In this document: in pieces, positions 35,738 through 43,836 of the stretch | How positions within the stretch are numbered: position 1 is the stretch's first letter | Layout: each line of letters opens with the position of its first letter | Assembly (NCBI GenBank): GCA_020636535.1 | Contig: JACJXT010000012.1 | Span: 186,001-250,000, forward strand | DNA: 64,000 nucleotides | DNA from: Chitinophagales bacterium | Lineage (GTDB): Bacteria > Bacteroidota > Bacteroidia > Chitinophagales > JADIYW01 | Direction of reading: 5' to 3' | Made by a program: the position numbers and the translations under genes | Notes under the pieces: model-generated | Told to the model about the DNA's origin: nothing | Seen by the model: the letters and a program-made list of their open reading frames with translations, nothing else | Database searches by the model: none

Positions 35738-35762
35738 TGCTGTAATTTTTTCAGTAAGTTTT
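35738..35762. repeat. Inverted repeat upstream of the S41 gene
   Basis: AACTTGCTG and CAGTAAGTT form imperfect arms around a T-rich spacer, 69 bases before the S41 start. It may be an operator or a remnant of the flanking repeat system; no strong evidence separates these. Confidence 0.3.
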
Positions 35763-35869
35763 TGCTATAACAAGGTACTCAATTATTTTTAATTTTCAAA
35801 TATTTTATTAGTAGTTTATAGTGTTTTTTTAATTAGTAAGCTGAGTTCGGTTTAATAATTATTATAAAA

Positions 35870-36096
35870 TACTGTTTATTAATAATTTAGATTTAAACGA
35901 ATCTTAAAGGTGATACAGCTACGCTGTATTTTATAAATTTTCTATCATTTCTAATAAGGTTGAAGTGCTACGCACTTATTAAGTTGCTAAAATATAATAC
36001 CAAATTAAATACTTATACTATTTTTATGTATTTTTAAAATTAAACTAAAGTTAGTATAAACAATATACAATATGCCAAGTGAAAATAATTGAGTTG
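35870..36096. repeat. 227-bp direct repeat, copy B (upstream of the S41 gene)
   Basis: Same orientation as copy A at 33942-34168, 226 of 227 positions identical by eye. The repeat unit plus the S41 gene spans 1928 bases from one copy to the next. The flanking bases outside the copies do not match. Such near-identity of non-coding sequence indicates recent duplication or gene conversion and allows recombination. Confidence 0.95.
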
Positions 36097-36241
36097 CGTA
36101 ACACTTAAAACTATGACAATGCTATAAAAATCGTTATAATACTTTTATTCTCAGAGTCTTCTTGCGAATGAGACTGTGATTCAGTAAATGACATAAATAG
36201 TTATAATTTATTATGCTGTTCTGGTTTTATTAGCACAATTT

Positions 36242-36333
36242 GCATAAGGGATAGAACGGAAAGCCCACAGCGATGTTGTAAACGAGCGAGGACTTGTAGT
36301 GATAGCCCGACCGTAACGCAGTGAAGGTTATGC
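36242..36333 (+). ncRNA. Flavo-1-like structured RNA
   Basis: The sequence resembles the flavo-1 RNA motif that I recall from Bacteroidota: GGGATAGAACGGAAAGCCC near the 5' side and GGACTTGTAGTGATAGCCCG then ACC toward the 3' side. An outer stem pairs GCATAA (36242-36247) with TTATGC (36328-36333), and inner complementary pieces exist. The flavo-1 class has no known function. It is followed 35 bases later by a strong terminator-like hairpin, consistent with a separate short transcript on the + strand. It is convergent with the di-haem peroxidase gene. Naming rests on memory of the motif, not a search. Confidence 0.55.
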
Positions 36334-36367
36334 TCAAATAAAAATTAAACAAGTTTGAAGTACAAAT

Positions 36368-36400
36368 AAAAAAAGGAACACTGTTAGGCATTCCTTTTTT
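36368..36400. terminator. Bidirectional terminator between the structured RNA and the di-haem protein gene
   Basis: AAAAAAAGGAA at 36368-36378 pairs with TTCCTTTTTT at 36391-36400 around a 12-base loop. The A and T tracts on both sides allow it to act in both directions. It lies between the flavo-1-like RNA (+) and the MauG-like gene (-), which point toward each other. Confidence 0.75.
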
Positions 36401-36452
36401 ATTATAAATTGTCCTTTTTCTTACTATGCAAATATAAAGGACTGTTTTTACT

Positions 36453-37460
36453 TTAATGTGGATCTATAAATCGTTCATCATTTAAGAAATCGGTATCGGT
36501 AAGTGATTTTAAGAATGCAATTATTTTAAGTTTTTCATTATCTGTCATTGCAATTCCATTTATCAATAAACTGTCTGTTGTTGAAGTTACTATAATTCCA
36601 TTTGCATAATGCTCTAAGACTTGATTTAACGAATTGGCTATTCCGTTATGAAAATATGGTGCAGTATACTCTATGTTTCGTAACGATGGCACCTTAAATT
36701 TACCTTTATCGTTTGGATTTAGTGTAACTGCTTCTCTGCCAATATCTGCTAAATTATTGCCGTTGTTTCTAAATGAACCGTCTGTAAAAAATGGTTCTGT
36801 ATGACAAGCGGCACACTTTTGCCGAAAGAGTTGTAGTCCTTCAATTTCTGTTGTAGTTAAAGCATTTTGATTGCCAGCAATATATTGGTCGTATCTTGAA
36901 TTGACAGAAACTAGACATGCTTGAAACTGACTGAGTGCTTTTAAAATTGTTGCTTCTGTTATTGCTTGAGTACCAAATACATTTTTAAATTGCGTAACAT
37001 ATTCTGAATTATTATACAATCTATTAATAATTGTATCTATCGTATTATCCATTTCTACATGACTTGTAATGGCATTTAATGGTACTAAGTCTAAATTAAA
37101 TACACCACCATCCCAAAAGAAATCATTTTTCCAAATGAGATTTTGTAGTGCGAGCGTATTTCGAGTACCTATTCTATCATCTACTCCATGACTTACATCG
37201 TGATCTGCGTGAGCAAAGCCAGCATATTGTTGATGACAGTTGGCACAGCTTATAGTATAATCTAAAGAGAGCAATGGATCGTAAAATAATTTTCTGCCTA
37301 ATTCAAATCCTTCTTGTGTAATTGGATTGTTGTTTAAATTATATTTAGGTGTTCCAAATTTTTCTGGCAAGTTAAGTAATGCTTGTTCTTCTATACTTTC
37401 TTCTTTTTTACAAGCACTTACTAGTATTAAAAGTAATACTATATATTTAATATATTTCAT
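36453..37460 (-). CDS. Di-haem cytochrome c peroxidase/MauG-family lipoprotein (MbnH-like)
   Basis: The 335-residue protein starts with a lipoprotein signal (LLLILVSAC, lipid Cys17) and has two c-type haem sites, CANCH (72-76) and CAACH (216-220). The regions LGRKLFYDPLLSLDYTISCANCHQ and YTAPYFHNGI are characteristic of the CCP/MauG family. MbnH is a member of this family that oxidises a tryptophan in its partner MbnP to kynurenine, which creates a copper-binding protein. The gene here is directly followed upstream on the transcript by an MbnP homologue (59 bases apart), so an MbnH-type role is more likely than simple peroxide reduction. It acts in the periplasm or at the membrane surface. 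Confidence 0.88.
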   Translation of the reverse strand: MKYIKYIVLLLILVSACKKEESIEEQALLNLPEKFGTPKYNLNNNPITQEGFELGRKLFYDPLLSLDYTISCANCHQQYAGFAHADHDVSHGVDDRIGTRNTLALQNLIWKNDFFWDGGVFNLDLVPLNAITSHVEMDNTIDTIINRLYNNSEYVTQFKNVFGTQAITEATILKALSQFQACLVSVNSRYDQYIAGNQNALTTTEIEGLQLFRQKCAACHTEPFFTDGSFRNNGNNLADIGREAVTLNPNDKGKFKVPSLRNIEYTAPYFHNGIANSLNQVLEHYANGIIVTSTTDSLLINGIAMTDNEKLKIIAFLKSLTDTDFLNDERFIDPH

Positions 37461-37519
37461 AATAAATAATTTAAAAAGAAGGCAAGTTGTTATGCTCTTA
37501 CCTTCTTTAATTATAAAAA

Positions 37520-38335
37520 TTAGTTTGGATTATGAAAATGATCGAAACTAAACATATCGGCATAATTATCAGCTACTTGAACAGACAATGGACTAAACAT
37601 TATGGTAGGATTTGCTCCAAGACTTAATGTATTTGGTGTTTCAAATAGATTTAAAACATCTGCCATTATATGCATTTGAGTAGTTTTGTTTGATTTTACA
37701 ACTCCTACAGAAGCTGGATTAGAACTTTGTATTGTAATTTCTTTTATATTATTTATTGTAGGTGTACTATAACCACCAAATCCACCAATATGATATTTAT
37801 AGTTTCTATTTGGGTTTGTTGTGGTTGAGTCTATTTGTGGTGAACTCCCTTCAATTTTCAAGAAAATATAACCAGAATTCCAAACCCAATACATTCCTTC
37901 TGAACCACTTAAAACACCTGTCCTTTCTTCAATTGGTTTGTCTGTATTGGTTAGTGAATCTATACCTAAAACAAATTTAATGCCTTTATAATTTCCTGTT
38001 GGAATATTATTTAGCACTATTTCTTTTGACGCAGCATCATCTGCCTTTACTAAGAAAAATGATGAATCCTTTGGATAAGTATAGAACGCTCCATCTTCTT
38101 TAATGAGTTGAATATTACTTATATAATAATTAAACTTAGTTACGGTAAATGTATCTCCATTGGCATTAACATAGCTTTCATTATTTAAAACTAGTGCATC
38201 ATCTCCTACCACATTTTCTAAAACAACTTGGAATGAACCAGTTGTAGTGGTACTTATATCTTCCTCTTTTGAACAAGCTGACATTAGAAGAACAGATAGG
38301 AATATTATAATATTAAATTTTATATTTGTTTTCAT
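37520..38335 (-). CDS. MbnP-family lipoprotein
   Basis: A 271-residue lipoprotein (MKTNIKFNIIIFLSVLLMSA then CSK, lipid Cys21). Its MbnP-family features are GDTFTVTKFNYYISNIQLIKEDG, SSFFLVKADDA, and GMYWVWNSGYIFLKIEG with two Trp residues in the conserved segment where the MbnH-modified Trp lies in family members. Several His and Met occur near the C terminus (KTTQMHIMADV, MFSFDHFHNPN). MbnP proteins bind copper and take part in its handling in methanotrophs and many other bacteria. The adjacent MauG-like gene forms the expected pair, and both are probably in one transcript with the next two genes. Confidence 0.85.
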   Translation of the reverse strand: MKTNIKFNIIIFLSVLLMSACSKEEDISTTTTGSFQVVLENVVGDDALVLNNESYVNANGDTFTVTKFNYYISNIQLIKEDGAFYTYPKDSSFFLVKADDAASKEIVLNNIPTGNYKGIKFVLGIDSLTNTDKPIEERTGVLSGSEGMYWVWNSGYIFLKIEGSSPQIDSTTTNPNRNYKYHIGGFGGYSTPTINNIKEITIQSSNPASVGVVKSNKTTQMHIMADVLNLFETPNTLSLGANPTIMFSPLSVQVADNYADMFSFDHFHNPN

Positions 38336-38362
38336 TTTATATTTTTTATATTTTTAATAATT

Positions 38363-38752
38363 TTACATTGGATGTATGTGAAATTCTACTTCGGCACTTG
38401 ATTCATTTTCGTTATGATCTACTGCTGTTATTGTTAAAATAGCATCGGTATGATCTGGAACAACAATAGATAAAGTATCTAAATAAGTATATGGATTGCT
38501 GTGTAAGTGCGTCATTGGATAGTCGTACAATAAAGAATCGTCTGACAGTCTGTTGATGGTAAAACCAACTTCGTGTATGTCTTCGTCGTTTATCGTAAAG
38601 TTGATGATGACTGAATCTTTTTTGAATTCTTGTGCTGCTGTTGGACTATTAATGACAATGCTTGGTTGTGTTACATCTTCATTTTTTTCGCATGCTATTA
38701 CTACTGTTGCTACTACTATAATTAATAGTGCTAATAATTTATTTGTTTTCAT
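38363..38752 (-). CDS. Small lipoprotein with an Ig-like domain (DUF4625-like)
   Basis: The 129-residue product starts with a lipoprotein signal (MKTNKLLALLIIVVATVVIA then CEK, Cys21) and is followed by a single beta-sandwich-like domain (PSIVINSPTAAQEFKKDSVI, then INFTINDEDIHEVGF). The pattern is of the DUF4625 or a similar Ig-like family. Histidine-rich spots (MTHLHSNP, VEFHIHPM) would fit a metal role. Its ATG overlaps the stop of the upstream outer-membrane gene by four bases (ATGA), and it precedes mbnP by 27 bases. I have no function to offer beyond membership in the metal-handling cluster. Confidence 0.75.
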   Translation of the reverse strand: MKTNKLLALLIIVVATVVIACEKNEDVTQPSIVINSPTAAQEFKKDSVIINFTINDEDIHEVGFTINRLSDDSLLYDYPMTHLHSNPYTYLDTLSIVVPDHTDAILTITAVDHNENESSAEVEFHIHPM

Positions 38753-39636
38753 TTTATATTATATTTTAAATTAATGTTGAAAATTTGTTTTTGTTGTATG
38801 TTGTTTGCTGTTGTGATTTGATACATTGGTTGCTGATAACTGAACGCAAAACTCCATTGTTTGATTAATGTTTCTAATCCTAAAATGGTAGATAGCATAT
38901 AGTAACCAGAATTGTTTTGGATAAAACTATTGTGCAGGTTTTTGTCGTTAAAATCTGAGCTTAGTGCAACAAATGGTTTGATGCTGCACTTGTTAAAATC
39001 TTTTAAGTAAGCACTCATTAGAGAAACGATATAAGTATTTCCATATTTGTATTTTTCTTTATTATAAGTGTTTATTTTTAAATTTACAGATTCGTTGATT
39101 ATCCAATTTTTTATTCTGAAACTATACGATTGATTGAATAAGAAATCTACACTCTTAGAACCAAAGCTAAAGTTTTGTAGTAACTCGTAATCGTTTTGGA
39201 TTTGCTTACCTGTTGGCAATTCTATACCTACGCCAAAATTAAGTTGGTGTTTTTTAAAGATAGAGTCTTTTGCTTGTTTGTCTATTACTGTAAAGTTGCT
39301 GAGCAATTGCATATCGCCTACATTAAAACTTTTATTGCTTACTTGTGTAGCATCTACATTATTTAGCAATAACAATGGTAGATTTACTCTAAGTGCAAGC
39401 CAACTTTTTGGTGCATATGCTCCTTGTAATACCAACGCATTGATGGTGCTATACTTCATTTGTTCGCTATTCTTAAAGTCTAACTTTCTGTATTGCCAAG
39501 TTGCTGCTACAAAGCTTTTGTTTTGTTGATTTAAAAAATCGCTGGCTAATGCATTGCTGGCACAACTACAAAAATCGCAACTGAATACTGCAATACTATA
39601 ACATACGAATAGTACTGCTAAAATATTTTTTATCAT
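38749..39636 (-). CDS. Outer-membrane beta-barrel protein with N-terminal CxxCxC motif
   Basis: The protein (295 aa) has a signal peptide and then, just at the cleavage site, CDFCSC (Cys20, Cys23, Cys25). The rest alternates aromatic and polar residues as in an outer-membrane barrel, ending in INLKYNIK. Proteins starting CDICGCS followed by a barrel are common in Bacteroidota and are often encoded near copper or heavy-metal genes, where the Cys cluster may bind the ion. The gene overlaps the following lipoprotein by four bases and lies in the same direction as the MbnP/MbnH genes. Its substrate is inferred only from context. Confidence 0.65.
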   Translation of the reverse strand: MIKNILAVLFVCYSIAVFSCDFCSCASNALASDFLNQQNKSFVAATWQYRKLDFKNSEQMKYSTINALVLQGAYAPKSWLALRVNLPLLLLNNVDATQVSNKSFNVGDMQLLSNFTVIDKQAKDSIFKKHQLNFGVGIELPTGKQIQNDYELLQNFSFGSKSVDFLFNQSYSFRIKNWIINESVNLKINTYNKEKYKYGNTYIVSLMSAYLKDFNKCSIKPFVALSSDFNDKNLHNSFIQNNSGYYMLSTILGLETLIKQWSFAFSYQQPMYQITTANNIQQKQIFNINLKYNIK

Positions 39637-40090
39637 TATAAATAATTATATTTAATTTGAATTACCATGATTTTTATTACATGGTTATTTACTTGGATTA
39701 CTTTGTACTTGTTTTGATTTATAGTTATAGCTATATCTTAAAAATTTGTCACAATATAAAAAAACTGTCATCGAAGTATAATAAAGAAGTTCATAGATTC
39801 CTTCTTTCGAAGGAATGACGCTTTATGTTAATTTAGCTATAATACTGCTAAAAAAGCTACAAATCTTGAAACTCGCTTTGCATTCTTGTTTTGAACTGAG
39901 ATTGCCACATTTTTTCGTTCCTCAAAAATTCGCAATGACGGTTTTTATAATTTATTCTCACTGAACCAGCCTGCGGTTGGCAGGTTTATTGAAGTCATTA
40001 TTGTTCTGCTCAGAAAAATTAGATAATTACACCATTCTTCTTTTAGTATGACTCATCGTAATAAATAAATTAGCTTAAACCAAAATAAGT
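39637..40090. other. 454-base intergenic region with several palindromic repeats
   Basis: No gene is visible. It holds the first half of a dispersed 105-bp repeat (39736-39841), a piece AAAAAAGCTACAAATCTT shared with the region near 10905, a degenerate palindrome of the form GATTGCCAC...TTCGTTCCTC...GCAATGACGG near 39900-39940, and a short hairpin CCTGC-ggttg-GCAGG near 39968. Any promoter for the outer-membrane gene must lie within the first hundred bases; I saw no clear -7 box. Confidence 0.6.
39736..39841. repeat. Dispersed 105-bp repeat, copy 1
   Basis: TCTTAAAAATTTGTCACAAT through TTTAGCTATA matches 54834-54938 at all but about eight positions. It contains the perfect palindrome ATTCCTTC-tttc-GAAGGAAT followed by GACG, a form related to common bacterial palindromic repeats. 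Confidence 0.9.
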
Positions 40091-40477
40091 TTATGCAATA
40101 AAGTGCTGTGGTGGTTTTAGTAAGTGGTTTTCAAAACTAAAATGATAATAAAATTTATATTCTTTAAATATATTTTTATATACTTTACGCTGATATACAA
40201 TTGGCTGAATGCTAAAATCATTATTTAATGCAGTAATTTCTTCTGCTACACGATTTAAGATGCCATTTTCGTCTGAGTCTTTTTGTTTTGTGTTTTTTTC
40301 TAAAGTTTTTTCTAAATGACATTGACCATCGCAATGCATTTCTGGTTTGTCTTTATTCTCACAATAAACTTTAGTAATATATGTTTTATTCAACTGATAA
40401 AATCCAACAATAAGTACTTTTTGCATAGATGAAGTTATCATCCCTAATAAAAAAAACCATGCTAGAATATTTTTCAA
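40091..40477 (-). CDS. Small protein with CDGQCH motif, probably metal-linked
   Basis: A 128-residue protein with an N-terminal hydrophobic segment (signal or anchor) followed by LNKTYITKVYCENKDKPEMHCDGQCHLEKTLEKN. Cys39, Cys49 and Cys53, along with Met47, His48 and His54, could form a metal site. I recall this CxNxxKPxMHCxGxCxL pattern as a Bacteroidota family found near copper genes. It is transcribed in the direction of the MbnP cluster and lies 454 bases upstream of the barrel protein, so it may be part of that unit or independent. It precedes gltA's 3' end by only nine bases. Confidence 0.65.
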   Translation of the reverse strand: MKNILAWFFLLGMITSSMQKVLIVGFYQLNKTYITKVYCENKDKPEMHCDGQCHLEKTLEKNTKQKDSDENGILNRVAEEITALNNDFSIQPIVYQRKVYKNIFKEYKFYYHFSFENHLLKPPQHFIA

Positions 40478-40486
40478 TTGTTTTGT

Positions 40487-41740
40487 TTATCGTTCTTCAA
40501 TCGGAAGATATGACCTTAAGGTATCTCCCATATAAATTTGTCGTGGTCTACCAATTGGCTCCTTGTTGTCTTTCATTTCTTTCCACTGAGATACCCAACC
40601 TGGCAATCTTCCTAGTGCAAATAATGTAGTAAACACATTTGTTTCAAAACCAATAGCATTATAAATAATTCCTGAATAGAAATCTACATTTGGATATAAA
40701 TTTCTTGATTTGAAATAATCATCACTCAATGCAGCTGCTTCTAATTCTTTAGCAATTCTTAGTTTTTCGCTTTTAATGCCTAAGTCTTCTAGTACATTAT
40801 CGCAAGCTACTTTTATAATTTTTGCTCTTGGATCGAAGTTTTTATATACTCTATGACCAAATCCCATTAGTCTAAAACCACTTTCTTTGTCTTTAGCCAT
40901 GTTTACAAACTTTTCGGTATCTCCACCATCTGCTTGTATTGCTTCTAATTGCTCTAGTACTTTTTGATTGGCTCCACCATGAGCTGGTCCCCACAAAGCG
41001 TTAATTCCACCAGCAATGGCTGCATACATATTTACGCCAGAAGATCCTACAATTCTTACAGATGAAGTAGAACAGTTTTGCTCGTGATCTGCGTGTAAAA
41101 TCAATAATTTATCCATTGCATCTAATACTACGCTTGATGCTGGTTTGCCAAATGCCATATTCATAAAATTGGCAACATAATCTAAGTTTGCATCTGGAGC
41201 AACAAAATCTGCACCTTGAGCATTTCTTATAACCATTGCTACTAGCGTAGAAAACTTAGCTAATAGTTTTACGATATCATCGTCGTTGGCTTGTGTTGCT
41301 TTTGGGAAATATGCCGACAATAAAACACATGCTGATGATAACTGTGCCATTGGATGCGTATCTTTTGGCATTGCTTTTATTACATTAGCAATTTCTTGTG
41401 GCACATCTGCGTATTCTCTTAATTTGCTTTTTAAGCTATCTAATTGTGTTTGATTAGGTAGTTCTCCATGAATTAGCAAATACATTACTTCTTCAAAAGA
41501 AGCTTTATCGGCTAAATCGGCAATATCATAACCTCTGTATCTAAGAATTCCTAACTCACCATCTAAGAAGGTAATTTTACTAGTAGTAGCACCTGTATTT
41601 TTATAACCGAAATCGAGTGTTACAAAACCAGTGGCAGCTCTTAAATTAGCTATATCTATTGCAGGTTCATTTTCAGTTCCTATTATTACATCTAGCTCTA
41701 CTGTTTTTCCACCTAAATTAATATTCACTTTGTCTGACAT
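40487..41740 (-). CDS. gltA: Citrate synthase
   Basis: The 417-residue product follows type II citrate synthases: SKITFLDGELGILRYRGYDI at the N-terminal beta region, the catalytic His in HADHEQNCSTSSVR, GPAHGGANQKVLEQL, FGHRVYKNFDPRAKI with the second catalytic His, and the catalytic Asp in PNVDFYSG. It condenses acetyl-CoA and oxaloacetate at the entry of the citric acid cycle; PEP carboxylase in this window supplies oxaloacetate. The Arg-rich ending (GRPRQIYMGDTLRSYLP) is also typical. Confidence 0.95.
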   Translation of the reverse strand: MSDKVNINLGGKTVELDVIIGTENEPAIDIANLRAATGFVTLDFGYKNTGATTSKITFLDGELGILRYRGYDIADLADKASFEEVMYLLIHGELPNQTQLDSLKSKLREYADVPQEIANVIKAMPKDTHPMAQLSSACVLLSAYFPKATQANDDDIVKLLAKFSTLVAMVIRNAQGADFVAPDANLDYVANFMNMAFGKPASSVVLDAMDKLLILHADHEQNCSTSSVRIVGSSGVNMYAAIAGGINALWGPAHGGANQKVLEQLEAIQADGGDTEKFVNMAKDKESGFRLMGFGHRVYKNFDPRAKIIKVACDNVLEDLGIKSEKLRIAKELEAAALSDDYFKSRNLYPNVDFYSGIIYNAIGFETNVFTTLFALGRLPGWVSQWKEMKDNKEPIGRPRQIYMGDTLRSYLPIEER

Positions 41741-41819
41741 AAAAAAAATTTCTGAAGCATAAAAATAAGCATTTTTAAGCTACTTTACATTAAGATATTA
41801 TTACATAGAACAATTGATT

Positions 41820-42683
41820 TTACTCTGTCACTAATTTTACTTGTAATTCTGGAATGGCATGAGGCACTAAACCGCTGTGTATGCATATTTTAGCTGCTCG
41901 ATCTTTAAATATAAAATTGACAAATCCTTTAACTAGTGGATCGACTGACTCATTAAATGCAACCGTTAATTGCTTTTGATAGATTTTTGGATAGATTTCT
42001 TTTGCAATATTATTTTGATTCAATGCAATTGTAGTATCTTTCTCTTGAACTGCTAATACTTTTATTTGATTCCTTCTTTCGAGATGTTTTTTATCGTAAG
42101 GATTACTGAATACTGAATAATTAACTACTGCTACGCTGTTTGGATATTTATCTAAATTGCCGATGAGTTCGTCGATGTTTTCAATTACAGCTGCTTTACT
42201 AAGTATGCTAGAATCTTTTGTAATTGATATTATTTTTTTAGGCACACCAGATTTTGCATTAGAAAAAAACAAATTATTAAAACTATTCAGTTTATTGATA
42301 TCTAAACTACTTACACTATTATTTTTTGATGTAATGAAAGCTAAAGCATCATAAGCAAAAACCATTTGTTTTCCATTTGTTGCTGTATGTTGATTGTGAT
42401 AAATTATTTCTGTATCTGATAGTGATCTAGATATAATTATATTTTGAAGTGAATCGTATAGATATGCTTTAATTAAGTCTTCTTCGTTTTTATAAACTAC
42501 ATTGATTGTTGATTTATCATAAATATTTTCAAATGCTTGCACCAACTGGTCGATTAAGTATTTTAATTGAATGTCTGCATAAATAGTTGTTGTTCCACTA
42601 AAATAAGTATTGGTGTTAGTTGGATGATTTCTTTTGCAACTAAAAAAAACTAACAGTAGTATAGGAAATAATATTTTTTTCAT
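41820..42683 (-). CDS. PstS-like periplasmic-binding lipoprotein of the TonB operon
   Basis: A 287-residue lipoprotein (MKKILFPILLLVFFSCKR, Cys16) with a periplasmic binding-protein fold. A GTTTIYADIQLKYLIDQLVQAFE segment, a phosphate-site-like region and the RSLSDTE helix are recognisable as PstS-like. In Bacteroidota such genes often end the exbB-exbD-exbD-tonB cluster. Here the order is the same: its start overlaps the small membrane-protein gene by four bases. Whether it binds phosphate is unknown; a role linked to TonB-dependent uptake is more likely. Confidence 0.7.
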   Translation of the reverse strand: MKKILFPILLLVFFSCKRNHPTNTNTYFSGTTTIYADIQLKYLIDQLVQAFENIYDKSTINVVYKNEEDLIKAYLYDSLQNIIISRSLSDTEIIYHNQHTATNGKQMVFAYDALAFITSKNNSVSSLDINKLNSFNNLFFSNAKSGVPKKIISITKDSSILSKAAVIENIDELIGNLDKYPNSVAVVNYSVFSNPYDKKHLERRNQIKVLAVQEKDTTIALNQNNIAKEIYPKIYQKQLTVAFNESVDPLVKGFVNFIFKDRAAKICIHSGLVPHAIPELQVKLVTE

Positions 42684-42889
42684 GAGTTTTCAAATTTATC
42701 TGAATTAAAAGCTCTATAAATTCTAAAGATACCATATGCGATAAGCAAAACCGCAAAGCCAATTTTATAATAAACAGACAAAAAGAAGATATTGTTTGCC
42801 ATAATTAAAACAATGCTTCCTAATACAATGTAGGCAAGTCCAATAAACAACCTAATGACAAACGCTGGATTTTTAAATTTCGACCACAT
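42680..42889 (-). CDS. Small two-helix membrane protein of the TonB operon
   Basis: The start at ATG 42889 (MWSKFKNPAFVIRLF) gives 69 residues with two hydrophobic helices (about 10-32 and 40-58) and a charged tail. A longer frame to 42916 would begin within a terminator hairpin and is rejected. It lies between tonB and the PstS-like gene and overlaps the latter by four bases. This small membrane protein recurs at this place in Bacteroidota TonB operons as I recall it; no function is known. Confidence 0.7.
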   Translation of the reverse strand: MWSKFKNPAFVIRLFIGLAYIVLGSIVLIMANNIFFLSVYYKIGFAVLLIAYGIFRIYRAFNSDKFENS

Positions 42890-42902
42890 TGCTATAAAGA
42901 TA

Positions 42903-42928
42903 AAAAAGTCCAACAAGATAGTTGGACT
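42903..42928 (-). terminator. Intrinsic terminator after tonB
   Basis: On the reverse strand AGTCCAAC-tatctt-GTTGGACT is followed by TTTTTT. The 8-bp stem and T-run match a Rho-independent terminator for the tonB operon. Genes further downstream (small membrane protein, PstS-like) then need read-through or their own promoter. Confidence 0.85.
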
Positions 42929-42952
42929 TTATGATTAAAATTGATTGTTTTA

Positions 42953-43801
42953 TTAATATAATTTAAAGGTTACTGGTAGTGTATAGTATACTTTTACTGG
43001 TTTTCCTCTTTGTAAACCTGGATTCCATTTAGGCATACCTTCTACTACTCTTTTCGCTTCTGGTCCACAACCTCCACCTACACCATCTTTAATTACCTTG
43101 GCATCTTTAATTGAACCATCAGTATCTACATAAAATTTAATATATACTTTTCCTTCTAAGCCATTTTCTTTAGCTAAAGAAGGATAGTTAATATTCTTAG
43201 ATAGATATTTCATTAACTCTGTTGGTCCACCAGGAAATGATGGTTGCACTTCTGCTCTTTCAAAAATATCTGGTTCTTTTGGAGGCGGTGGTGGTGGTGG
43301 CGTTGTTACCTCTGGTCCTTTTCCACCTTCATCTTTAGGAATTTCAATTTTTGCTTTAGCATCTTTATCTCCTTTAATTGTTTTATCAGAGATTTGAGTT
43401 TCTTTCACCTCTTCTTGCTTAGTAATTGGTTCTTCTTCTTGTACCAACTCATCTTTTTTCGCTACCAACTCTACTAATTTAATAGTAGGTCTTACTGGTG
43501 GTGGCGGCGGTGGTGGTGGCGGTGGCGGTGGTGGTGCCTCAATCACTGGAGGTGGTTCTTCTATATTCACCTCTGTCATTTCTAAGGTAACTTCTTTTTC
43601 TTTCTTTTTACCTATTTGTTGAAATACTTTTAGCTGCGCTAATAACACCATTACAACAAATACACCACTAGTAATTAAAAACGCTCTTAAAGTGTTTTTG
43701 TTAACTAGCTTTCTTAATATATATGCACCATAGTCTTTGTTTAAGTCTTCAAAAACTATATCGTCCCATGTTGCATTACTATAATCTTTATTATTACTCA
43801 T
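42953..43801 (-). CDS. tonB: Energy transducer TonB
   Basis: The 282-residue protein has an N-terminal cytoplasmic part typical of the Bacteroidota TonB (NKDYGAYILRKLVNKN), one transmembrane helix (about 38-58), a proline-rich spacer with PPPPPP runs near residues 90-105 and again near 167-173, and the TonB C-terminal domain (EVQPSFPGGPTELMKYLSKN, then GLEGKVYIKFYVDTDGSIKD, and ending PVTFKLY). It transmits proton-motive force from ExbB/ExbD to outer-membrane receptors. The cluster's order and short gaps indicate one operon. Confidence 0.95.
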   Translation of the reverse strand: MSNNKDYSNATWDDIVFEDLNKDYGAYILRKLVNKNTLRAFLITSGVFVVMVLLAQLKVFQQIGKKKEKEVTLEMTEVNIEEPPPVIEAPPPPPPPPPPPPPVRPTIKLVELVAKKDELVQEEEPITKQEEVKETQISDKTIKGDKDAKAKIEIPKDEGGKGPEVTTPPPPPPPKEPDIFERAEVQPSFPGGPTELMKYLSKNINYPSLAKENGLEGKVYIKFYVDTDGSIKDAKVIKDGVGGGCGPEAKRVVEGMPKWNPGLQRGKPVKVYYTLPVTFKLY

Positions 43802-43836
43802 AATTTCTTATAACGAATATTTTATAAAAAAATTAT

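Noticed and set aside
33942..36096. Integron gene cassette with attC sites
   Set aside because: The 227-bp repeats contain small palindromes, but I found no GTTRRRY/RYYYAAC core pair closing each repeat, no overall palindrome and no integrase.
36242..36333. Riboswitch controlling a downstream gene
   Set aside because: The next gene in the same direction is more than 9 kb away, and a terminator follows the RNA, so a cis-regulatory role is not supported.
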